Origin: Oasisia sp. SBJ-2009
Taxonomy: Eukaryota > Annelida > Polychaeta > Sabellida > Siboglinidae
Length of the DNA stretch: 64,000 bases
NCBI GenBank assembly: GCA_964017155.1
Contig: OZ024862.1
Span: 43,646,719-43,710,718 of the forward strand
Direction: 5' to 3'
The number at the start of each line of letters is the position of its first letter. Position 1 is the first letter of the stretch. The notes under the pieces were generated by a model. That model searched no databases. It was not told the DNA's origin and was given only the letters and a program-made list of their open reading frames with translations. A program made the translations under genes and the position numbers. Of the stretch, positions 28,301 to 40,767 are shown in pieces.

Positions 28301-31300
28301 ATATTGATGAAGCGACATGTTGGTGAGACATGTTGGTGAGCATGCATGCATGCACGCAGGTGTCAGTGATGGCAGCGGAGGCTCTACGCATGAAGGAATG
28401 CAAAGAGAAGGAATTGGACGCATCTCATAATGCCGATCTTGCAATGTTGAATGAGAAACATGCAAAAGAGATAGCTGTGCAGATGAAGGCGTATCAGCAG
28501 GATCTCGCTGAACGAGACGAGAAGGCTCAGTCTCAGGTGCAGGCCTACAAGAAAAGGTTGGCTACATTTCGCTAGTATTTCATTGGTTATTAATGGATTA
28601 TATTTGAAGAGTTCCCTTGATGAAGTATTTATATATTATTAGTCCTATTACTGTTGTTACTGCATAAATGATGTGCTTGATTTCCATAAACATTTTATTG
28701 ATTTTATGTTTACTAGTGTATACGTAGGAAAGCATTTTCAGTAGGATAACATTAATTTTAAATGTCATAACAAGAAGCATGCCTGGACTGACTTAATTTT
28801 TGAAACTTTTGCAGGTTGTTTCAGTCTAAATTGTTCTAGTTGACCCAACAATTTGAACTTTTTCTGTAACAGAATGGGTTTGAACTATGTTGTGTAATTC
28901 TTTTTTATGTGCAAATTCAAATTTACCTTTGGTAATAGTTTCTTAGTACAGTGTGTCTGATACCTAATTTTGCTTAATATTCTAATCATTTAAACACTAA
29001 AACAAGGATTAAGGAATATTTATTTTCCTGTAACTTTATTGCCTAAAATATATGATCATTATGACATGTCCTGCTGGTGAATGAAATCAAATATAATTTT
29101 ATTTTGTAGTAACACAACATTACATTATACATATGCAAACAATATCTTTAAAAAGTATTGCTACATGGTGGTCACATGGCACATTATGTGTCGTCTTCCC
29201 GTGACATCAAACACAGTGTGGTACAGGGTGTGTACAGTACCATTGTTCAACTCGTGAAGCAACTGACTCACTGAGGCTCCTGGGATATACATTTTAACAG
29301 TATCTTGTGAGGGATTGGTTTCTTCTGACAGGATTGATGAGATTGAGGACCAGCTGAAGGAACTGAGGCTGCATAATCGTGCAATAAAACACCAAAGGTC
29401 AGTGAACGTCATTCATGCATTATCTTCTTCTTCTTCTACTTCGCCTTTTCTCACTAGGTGGGGTCAGCGGCCCGAATTCGTGATTTCCAGAATGTTCTGT
29501 CCTGTGCATCCTCCGGGGTGATCCGCAGTGCCTGCATATACTTTCGGACGCAATCCATCCATCTCCGTCTTGGTCTCCCCCTGGCCTTTTTCCTGACACT
29601 CTCATGTCACCAACTGCTCTCACTTTGTTGTTTTCTTCCATTCTCTGCATTCATGTCATTCATTCATGCATTATATTTATCATGTAATTTTTTAAATTTC
29701 AAAGATCAACACTTGCAATATGTCTGGCATATGTTTCTGCATGTTAATGCCACCACAAAATCACGCTACCTGATAAATGTAACTTATGTCTGTTCACAGC
29801 ACTGTTAATTAGGCTACCCAAGGTTTATGCTCCTGGTATAGCTTTTCTTTATATAATAACAACTTCATGAGATGAATAGCAGTCTGTTGATATTGAGGTC
29901 CTCATACATAACCACTGACCTATGGTTGGACAATAATCTAACCAAAACTGACCGGTTGGCTGGACACACAGGCAGCTACAAAGTATGCACCAGTCTGATT
30001 CAGCAGACAGCGAATCCGCCCATACATACTGTGTGTAGACAGGGAAGACCTGCTTCATTTTGTCCACGTTTCTTGAACGAGAACTAGAAGCCAGGATAGG
30101 ATAGCTTCCCCCAACCTACAATACAATACAATACAATACAATACAATACAATACAATAAAACTTTATTGTCCCGGACCGGGAAAATTCAGCATCATCATA
30201 AAAATATAAAATACAGGAGTAGAGAAATAAAAATACAGATAAATTCATTATTAAAACAGTATGTAAACATTAATCATAATAAAATACAAAACTAATCTAT
30301 GCTATAATTAACAAATTATAGTTATAATTGTGGTCGTCCTTTTACCAATATAAAAGAAAAGAAAAAATACAACATACACACATAACGTCAGAGGTGTTTA
30401 TCGTTGAGAAGTCGTACAGATATTGGAATGAATGAGTCACGGTTTCTATTTGTTTTGGATATGATAGTTCTGAACCTTCTGGACGACGGCAGAAGGACGT
30501 ACTCATTATATAGAATGTGTGTATTGTCTGCCACTCCTACTGCTACTACGTTGACTTGCAGGAACTTCCTGAATGAGCGTCTGCGGGTGATGATGCAGAA
30601 CCACTGTGAGGAGGCCCTGAGACTGCTGGAGATGCACGGCTGCGGCCGGTCCATCTCAGGACACTCCTGCCAGGTGATCCACAGTCTTCTACCTCAAACA
30701 CATACAATACAATACAATACAATACAATACAATACAATACAATACAATACAATACAATACAATACAATACAATACAATACAATACAATACAATACAATAC
30801 AATACAATACAATACAATAACACTTTATTGTCCAGGACTGGGAAATTCATTTTGCAGTGTTCGTCATAAAAAATACGGGTGTAGAGAAATAAAATTACAG
30901 ATAAATTCATTATTAAGACAGTATGTAAACATTAATCATAATAAAATACAAGACTAATCTATAATATAATTTTTTTATTAAAGTTATAATTGTAATTGTG
31001 GTCGTCCTTTACAAATAAAAAATAAAAGAAATAAGATAAAACATACACACATGACGTCAGACATTGGAATGAATCATAACATATTGACAAGTCAGTTGCT
31101 AAATATCCACCGTCTTTGTTCTTGCCATGTGAACAAATCAAAAAGAAACGACGCTAAACATGCAAATTACTTAGTTTCCAATGTCAACGTGTTGTCCTGG
31201 TTCCATTTTCATGCAGGTGTGGTTTTTGTTTTTGTAAAGCTGGTGAAGGGTGACCAACATATGAGAAATGCTCAGTATGCGAGTAGCTGGCTGGTAAGAC

Positions 31301-34300
31301 ATGGCCACCCTTGTGTTGTATACAGGGGTCAGCAACGTCCATCAACACGAGGGTTCCTAACAAACTCTCGCGGCAGGAGTCAGAGTGCAGCATTCACACA
31401 CCTGTCAACACGGAAGTGTTTGAGTGCGGACAGACACGAGACGGCGACCAGAACCCAATGCCTGTATCTTCCATGTCACTGGTCAGGTAACTGTTGATAA
31501 TAATGACTTAGAGAAGGCCATAAGTTTCCGTTACTAGACATGTTCACTGGCTGTCTGTCCAGCTAAGAATTGCTTACAAGATAGCAACACTTGAATATCA
31601 GCCTTTATCAGGCATTACATGTTCAACTGTCCTGGGTATCTGCAGACACTTGTTTCTGTTTACAAACCATCTTTGTTCTGCCGTGTGTCACAGTTTTGTA
31701 CCATATAGACCACGAACTAAAGCCAGCAAATGTGCATTTGTTCCCACTGCGCTGCAGGATGGAATATATGGAATCCTCTGCCGACTGTTATCACTTCTAA
31801 AACTTGTCTTGGATATTTTGAGGCATCTCTAAACATGCACTTTTTTGTTACAGCTTACACAATTTAATTTATTAAATTGTTATTAGTTTTATTAATAAAT
31901 TTATGTATTTAGATGTTTTACAATTGGATTAGCTTCTTTTATTTTGCATTATAATTTATTATTTTAACTTTTAAACTAACATCATCAGTTTATGTATTTA
32001 TATAGTTAACCTTGTCTTATTTCCTCTATAATATTATGTCTTTTGTTAAGTGAAATTGTGTTTTGTCAATTATAAGTATGACATATCCTTCATATGTATT
32101 ATGTCCAATTATACAGTTGTGTCCTCCTTGTGATGTACCAGAGGTGTGTCCACATCGGGTAAGGGATGTGATCATGGGTAGGAAACAGATGCGGACGGAC
32201 GGACGGACGGACGGACGGACGGACGGACGGTCGGACGGTCGGACGGACGGACGGACGGACGGACGGACGGTCTCATGCTTATATTTATATGATAGTTAAG
32301 ATACTTGTGAGATATTTGTTGATCTTGTTTTCCAGCCCGTCTTTGCCAGGAGAACAGAGTGATGACCAACAAGACAAGGACACTGGTGGGTAGCTTGCCT
32401 GAATTCTTCTTGCTTCAGTGACACACGCACGCATACACGGACACGCACATACACACTGGCTATACTTCACACCACTCTATGTTGATCGTCATGTCATACT
32501 GTTGTATGTATTGGACTGTATGCCACACCACTCACTACACACAGTGGATACATTGTGCAGTAGGTGTCACCATTGTGCTGTATGTCCCATACCGCATACA
32601 CTGGGCTGTAAGTCTTACCAATGAATACACCGAGCCGTGTGTCTCACTACTGTGTACATTTGGTTGTATATCACACCATTGTCTACGTCGTAGTCTTACC
32701 ATTGTATACTTTGGGCTGTACATCACACCACTGTACACATTGAACTGTGTGTCTCCCACTGTGAGGAGCGGTGGTTGCGTGGTAGAGCGCCAGACTGTCA
32801 ATCGAGGGGACGGTTGTTCAATCTCACCTGCTGCCGTTTCGAAACTTAGGCAGTTTCGTTCACCCAACATATGCCTGTGTCTTTCAGAAGAGACACTAAA
32901 AGCCGGTGGTCCCTTCTGTCTGGTGTCTAGGGGAAGTAAAAGATCCCACACAGGGGGTAAATGTGTAACCTGTAGTGGACTCACTCATTCTAGAATAACA
33001 ACTGCATAAGCCCAAGTTTGGGCTGTTTGGAGGTAACCACCTGAGACTGTGTAGACTGATGTGTCTGTGTATGGACTGTGTCGTGTCTGCCAGTATGTCA
33101 TACACAAGCAGGATGTGACTGCCGTGCACTGTTTACAGGTGAGGTGAAGGAGATGCCAGCGCTGACCGTGTGCCGGTCACCACTGCCCACCTCTGTCCAC
33201 CAGTCGCACCCGTCCAAGAGTGAGCAAGCAGCTCAAGAACCGTCAATGCTTAGTGACACGTTGATGCTGTCAACGTCGACATCTTACACTGAAGCTTCCC
33301 AGACCGATGACCAACACCAGTTGTTCACCTCCTGTGACGACCAACAATGTCCTCCGTCGTGTGAAGTACAGCAGCTTCCGTTGGCAAGTGAGGAACAACA
33401 CGCTTCGTCACGCGAGAAGCGGCAGCATTCGTCACCACATCCAGAACGACAGCATTCTCTGCCATGTGAAGAACAACAGCATTCTTCACCGCATCAGCAG
33501 CAACAACAGCATTCTCTGCCGTGTGAAGAACAACAGCATTCTTCACCGCATCAGCAACAACAGCATTCTCTGCCGTGTGAAGAACAACAGCAGTCTTCAC
33601 CGCATAAGGATCGACAGCACCCTTCAACTTGTGAGAATCAACCGCATTCGTTGACTCACAAGGATCGAAAGCACTCTTTCGTCTGTAAGGGTCAGCAGCC
33701 TTCAACTTGTGGGGACAGACTTCACTCTTCAACTCACGGGGATCATCATCATTCGTCGACTTGTGTCGATCACCAGCATTCTTCAACTTATATGGATCAA
33801 CAGTATTCGTCACCATGTGTGGATCCGTCGCATTCCAAAACCCATCGGGATCGACACCACTCGTCAAACTGCGTCGATCAGCAGCAGGCTTTGACCTGTA
33901 AGGATCAACATTGTTCGTCCTGTACTGACCAGCAGAATTTGTTGACCTGCAAGAATCAACATCATGCTTCAGCGTGTGGAGGTCAACAGCATTCATTGAA
34001 CTATGGTGACGAAAAACAATATTCATTGCCCTGCAAGAAACAACAGCATTCTTTGCTCATTCACGATCGACAACGTTCTTTGTCCAGTGGCCACAGGCAG
34101 TGCTCGTTACCCTTGGACAGTCAACAGGGGTCATTATTCGGCGATGACCGTCTGCGGTCCTTGTCCAGTGGCCATCAGCCATGTTCTGTGACGTGTCAGG
34201 ACCAGCAGAATAGTGTGTCAGCGTGTCAGGACCAGTGTGTTGCCCCGGTGTGTTGTGAGGACCAGCTGTGCGTTCCCATTGACGACCCTGACGTCCAGTA

Positions 34301-36334
34301 CCAGACGACCCTCGCCGCCGTGACGACGCGCTTCAAGGCCCTGCAGCAGCAGATCGAGCAGCTGCAGCAGCAGCAGATGTTCGAGAACATGGTCGCACAG
34401 CAGCTGAACCAGCAGCAGAAGCGGCTGAAGCAGAAACAGGAGGAGACGGAGCAGCTTCAGCACCAGCTGCTGCTCCAGGTGAACACGTCGCCGCCGCCGG
34501 GTAAGCAGTCGGTGGCGCTGTCCCATCCTAATGACGGAGCAACGGCCACCGACCGTGACGTGCAGAGTCTGTCACCGGAGGAGGCAGTGGTGGCCGTGGC
34601 CACGCAGTTCAACGCGCTCCAGACCCAGCTCCAGCAGCTGCAGCAGCACAAGCAGAAGAAGCACTGCAAGCAGGAGCCGTTGGTGAAGCTGCTCCAGCAG
34701 AAGCCACAGCTGTCGGCGGAAAAGCCACTGCCCCAGCCGGAGGCATTCTGTGTGTCACCGTTCAGTGACTCCGTGAGGACGTCACACAGTGGCTCGTTCA
34801 GGACGTCACCCTTCAAGTTGTCACACGAAATGCACAAAGCGGAGCAGCACCGTAGACAGACGCCGCCGCAGCAGATGCACCAGTTGCGGATGGCGGAGTC
34901 ACAGGAAGTGTCGCAGCAGTCCTGTCAAGCCAAGTCATTGCCGCAGCTCAAACAGATGCCACAGCAGTTTGAGCAACAGCAGCAGCAAACGTTTTTGTCA
35001 GCACCACGACTAGAACTAGGGCAGCCACAGCCGCAGCAGAACCTGTTGGTACCACAGCAGCAGACGTTTATGTCAGCACCACAGCTGGAACTAGGGCAGC
35101 ATCAGCAGCATCAGCAGCAGAACTTATTGGTACCACAGCCGCTTCAACCACAGCAGCAGCAGCAGAGCTTTCTGTCAAGATCACAGCTAGAACTAAGGCA
35201 ACAGCTCCAGCAGCTGGTACCACAGCAGCTGAAACCAAACGAACAGAAGTTTTTAGCACCACAGCAGCTGGAGAAAGGGCAGCTGCTCCAGCAAATGCAA
35301 AAGCTCCAGGAGCCGAGTTTGTTGGTGCCGCCGCAGCTGGATGCAGAGCAACAGCAGAAGCAACATGAACACTGGCTGCGACAACAGCAGAAGACACCAC
35401 TCGAACAGTGTCTGCCGACGACAACATTTCTCCAGGAATGCCAGTCGTTGGTACGGGAGACAAGGCAGCATCAGAAACAGCAGCGACAACAACAGCGGTC
35501 GCAGCAACGACACCAGCACCAGATGAAGATGCCACAGGAGAACAACAAGCCATGGCATCACCTCCCCCCCTCAGTGGGGCCAACGCTAGACGCCTTCCCC
35601 AGTCCCAAGCACTGGCCACCGCCAGAGCAGCAGCTCAGGGACGACTTGTTCCAGCAAGATGCAAAGCTGACGTCTCCAAAACCCTACACCAGCACTGCCT
35701 TCAAGAGCAGGCCGAAGTTGGAAGAGGCAGGTGACATGAGCTGCCCTGGTAAGTCACTGTTTGCCGTCCGTCCGTCCGTCCGTCCGTCCGTCCGTCCGCC
35801 CGCCCGCCCGCCCGTCTGTCCACGCCTACCCACCAACCCCGTCCACTCTTTCAGGTAACTGAGTGCAGAAAGATAAGTTTATGGGCTTCTAGATGTGTCC
35901 AAATGTTGTGCCCAAATCCAGCCAGTGTTTATTAGCCCCTGTAGTCGCATACACTTGTTCACCACATTTTATGCAGCATCTACAATAATACAGAGTTATC
36001 TAAGCCTGGGTCAAACATTCCTGCACTAGTGCATGGGTCTTCTGCAGTAAACAGTTGCCCCATAAACTTCACATTACCGACCAGTGCCTACACAAAGTCC
36101 TGTTGATGCAACTCTTTTGATCTAATTTCACTTGATTGTTCAGTTTTTGGATATATTCTAAACAGTAAATATGTTTAACATTAATTAGGATAGTCATACA
36201 TAGATTAGAAGACAATTTAAACAAATATGTTATATCCATGACACATTTAGAAGTAAAACTTCATTCTAAAAAAGTTCTAAATTCTTTAATTATTTAACAC
36301 AGGACATGTGTTTGCTACCTATTCATTAGTGAAT

Positions 36335-36368
<34 letters not shown>

Positions 36369-37183
36369 ATAAAAGTAAGCACTAATTCATACATGATGTA
36401 TTATATGTTGCACAGTTTTAGTTAGTTCTTCACGTTAACATTAAAAAAATTATAATTAATATGTTGAATTTTAAGATAGGAAATATATGTTATTTATCTG
36501 TTCTCTTTAGGTAACTTTGTAGGATTTTAATTTGTACATACAGTGTATTGTGAATTACAATAAAATTTAATTGAATGGCAACTAGACACCATATCTAAGT
36601 ATTTAATGTTTTTTCTTTCTCTTCTGAAAGCCACAGGCGAAGTTTGGTAAATGAAGTTGGCCTAAGAGCAAAGCTGAGTAGAAGATTAAAACATTTAAAA
36701 TCCTGAGGAACAGGTCTTTCGACTGTATAACCAGACTAATAATAATGTTTATAAAGGTAGCTGCTGTTGTACATAACATAGAATATTGTTCTAGACTTGC
36801 ATGGTTTCCAGGATTCATGCATGAATAGATGCTCTGATTAGAGACTATGCAAACCTGACCCTGTTGTCAGTGTGTTGTGAAGTCAGGTATCAACCCAGAA
36901 CCTAGCCGTCTTTATCTATTTAGGCTGTGACAAGAAACCCACGTTGAAGTCAGATGCCCAAAATGAGGCCATTGGCTGCTCTGGTAGGTCGTCATTGACT
37001 CATAGTCTGCATTTGTGGCATGTGGGCTGGACATTTCATAACCTATTAAGTGTGAGAGGGAAGGGAAAGAGAGGGGACATAGTGAGAGAGGAAGGGAAAG
37101 GAGAGAGATGGAGAGACAGGGGAAGGGAGAGGTGGGAAGAAGGGAGGGAGGGAGTGTGTGTGAGAGAGTGGGTGTGTGTATGT

Positions 37184-37236
<53 letters not shown>

Positions 37237-37263
37237 CAGAGAGAGAGAGAGAGGAGAGAGAGA

Positions 37264-37310
<47 letters not shown>

Positions 37311-38516
37311 GAGAGAGAGAGAGACAGCAGGCCAATGATAATCAAGAAATGAATGATAACGTAACACCCAACAAAATTAACTTAAAGCTGATTGACATTA
37401 CACATACTTAGAAGCTCCTGTCCCACACATGAGGCAGTCAACACTCCAACCTGATTAGTCAGCAGCCAGATATTGTCTTAATTATTCGTTGCTTAAATTG
37501 CTGCTTAAACTAAACTATTCCAGAAAAGTAAACAATTTTTTTCCTCTATGTACGCCGGAGTCTGAGGATGGCCGCTGTTAGATATTCGGCTGTCCTGTGT
37601 TCCAGACACGAATGACACGATGAATTACGGAAACCCTGTTTTTCATCGCCAGGACGCACCGGACGCTGGTGGTGAAGCCGTGCTGACTGCTGCGGGCCCG
37701 ATGGCACCCCTCAGTGGCACCGACGCGGACATGGACAACGAAGACGAAAATAGTGACAGGTGAGTCACCAGGCCAGTGCTATTCAATCTTCCATTCAATT
37801 GTAATTGTAAATATAATTTTAAATGATATTTTAGTAATGTATGTTTACTAATTTAAATTATATTTTTAGAAGAGAATTTATATATATATATATATATAAT
37901 ATATATATTTTATAAACAATTTTAACTGACATTTTATATATATTTATTTATTTATTAACTAGTTTACACCACAATTATTGTTAAGTTGTTAAATAAATAA
38001 TCTATTATTTAGATTTTTTATTTATTTATTTATATTAAAATAAGTTTTGTTTTCATTTTAAAGAACAAATTATGTACAATGTATATCTTATATCTATATC
38101 TTATATTTATTTGCCATATTTCATTTTATTGTATATATAGGCAGTATATGAGTCATCGCCAGACTACCCTCCAATTCATCATGTAATGCACGTTGAATAT
38201 GGCAATAAAGCTTTATTATTATTCCTCTCTCCTTCCCTGACAGGCTGGCCTTGATATGTGTCCTCCAGTTCTCCCCAAACTGTTGTTGCACTGCTGTCTG
38301 TACCACCCAACTCCACTTGGTCTCACGGTCATTCTCACCACCCTCCCCAATCCGTCTAAAGATTTACTTACATTTATGTCAACTCAGTCTTGGTCATCTT
38401 CATCTGTGTTTACGTTTTTCAGGACATCTCTTTGTTATTTTATTCATCGATGTGTCCAGCTCACATTAGCTGCCTCGATCACCAGCTTCTTAAGAACTTT
38501 CTTTTCAAATTTAGTT

Positions 38517-38569
<53 letters not shown>

Positions 38570-40725
38570 CCAATCAATCAATCAATCAGTTTAATTTTAA
38601 TGCCACATATCTCTGTGAAGTAGATTTAGAGATGCCTACATGCAAAACAAAGTAAAAACAGGTTACGAATGTGAAAACGACATTACAACATATGTATTGC
38701 ATGATATCAGCGTATTAGGAGTACACATTGTGATAGTTACACATGCATGTAATACTCTCTCTCGCTGTGCAATACTCGCTGTGCAAAATTCGCCGGTGTA
38801 CATTAAAGCTAGTTAGCATGTTGTATTCTTCTTGGGTGTGTGGTATCACATCACAAAGCTTCACCTTGATGTAAAAAAAAGGCAAGTTCTTATATAGCGC
38901 AGTATCCAGTCCCCAGGACTGTTAAAGCGCTTTACACTTTACTTCCCTGACAGACCTGTTCACTCAGACACCATCTCAGCTTCTCTGGGAAGCATCCAGC
39001 CATATGCTACAATTAATGCGCGAAGGCTGCTCGTACACATATCCACCACTGTCTATAGCCAGGTACTCACTTATTCAGCTGAGTGAACTGGAGCAATGTA
39101 GAGTGAAAAAACTTGCCCAAGGTTTTAACACCGCAGCCAGGATTCAAACCCGGGTTCTCGTAGTCGAGAGTGCGAAGCTCTACCCCTGAGCCACTGCGCT
39201 CTTGTCCACCACAATGTGCCTGTCTTGTCCACCACAATGTGCCTGTCTTGTCCACCACAATGTGCCTGTCTTGTCCACCACAATGTGCCTGTCTTGTCCA
39301 CCACAATGTGCCTGTCTTGTCCACCACAATGTGCCTGTCTTGTCCACCACAATGTGCCTGTCTTGTCCACCACAATGTGCCTGTCTTGTCCACCACAATG
39401 TGCCTGTCTTGTCCACCACAATGTGCCTGTCTGGCTTGGGTCCCTGCAGGTGTCTCACAGATGGAGACTGCAATACGATATCAGAACATTTCTGGGAGCA
39501 TGAAGAAAGACAGAAAGACCTGCAGAACTACGTCAATATGGTAGGCCAAACATAATAGTTAATGTTAATATAATTTGAATATATTAAAGTTTAACTGCCA
39601 TTCATATATATACTATGTATAATTTATTTAAATTAATATCAAAATGTAGTTGTGTCAAAATAGATTTATAACTGTTACTTTATTGTAGTGTTATGTTCTG
39701 CAATGTTCTATTTATGGTAATACATTGTTCCTTAATTTCTGGTGAGAATTTAATGACATTTGCTTTTCAGTTGAAGTTAGTACAACGTCAGGTAACTTCA
39801 GAGAGTTGAATGTTTGGTTCCGTTTTGCGTTGTATCTAGTTGGCTATGTTTCAGCTAATGTGGTGTTATGTTAAGTTACTTCATTGGTACGTTGCTTCCT
39901 ATATAAAGTTTAATGTATGTAAGACCAAGAGTTAGTAATAGATTTAAGAAAATACGGTCAGACATGTAACAACACCAGTCATGATCATACAGTTGAAATA
40001 GTTGAAATTGTCACCAAGTACAAATACTTAGATACAGTGTTTGATAACAAACTTAGATGGGATAACAACACTGGAATCATTGTCAAGAAATGTCAGCAGC
40101 GCCTGTACTTTTTAGAAAACTTAACTTGGTGTTTTATAAAAAACATTTCTAAAATCTGTTTTATAATGTTTTTTACAGAGACTGTTCTTTGTTTTTCATT
40201 TATTTGGTGGTATTTCAACCTGAGTGTTAAGAACAAAAACGTTTTCAGAAGATTGTACGTGTCAACGTCAGTTCCAAAATAATTGAAAAGATTCAGACTC
40301 AGAGACACATCACTCAATTCTGTGAACACTAACTTCTTAGGAAGGCTCGTTTTATTTTAGTCAATGACAGTCATGTTTTATTCCGTGTTTGAGACTGTCA
40401 TTGGGACGCCATTTTAGGTGCCCTGCGTGCAAAACAAACTGTGGGAAGTTATCTGTTATTACTGCTGCCATGTGTCTTGTTAATTATGTGAAATGAATGG
40501 GGGCCAGTGAGAGTAAGTTACTTGTAGAAATGCAGAGGTTACAATGTGAAGAAATGCATTCCATGTGTCCGTGTGATTAATTAGTCTTTTTGTAACTTGG
40601 ATGACATTTTATATTCTATATAAATATATCTTATATATACTTTTACACAATTCATACGCTATGCCCATCCAGACAACAATGTAATTGCCCTTACAGGGAT
40701 GCATAAAGTTGTATTGATTGGTTGG

Positions 40726-40767
<42 letters not shown>

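Noticed and set aside
32766..32832. tRNA gene on the plus strand
   Set aside because: The B box is degenerate and the sequence continues into a SINE core.
33325..34026. 233-codon minus-strand frame across CNTROB exon 9
   Set aside because: Antisense shadow of the degenerate coding repeat; no similarity or splice context.
39137..39204. tRNA gene on the minus strand
   Set aside because: The A and B boxes are the head of a SINE with a full body and tail; the cloverleaf arms are incomplete.
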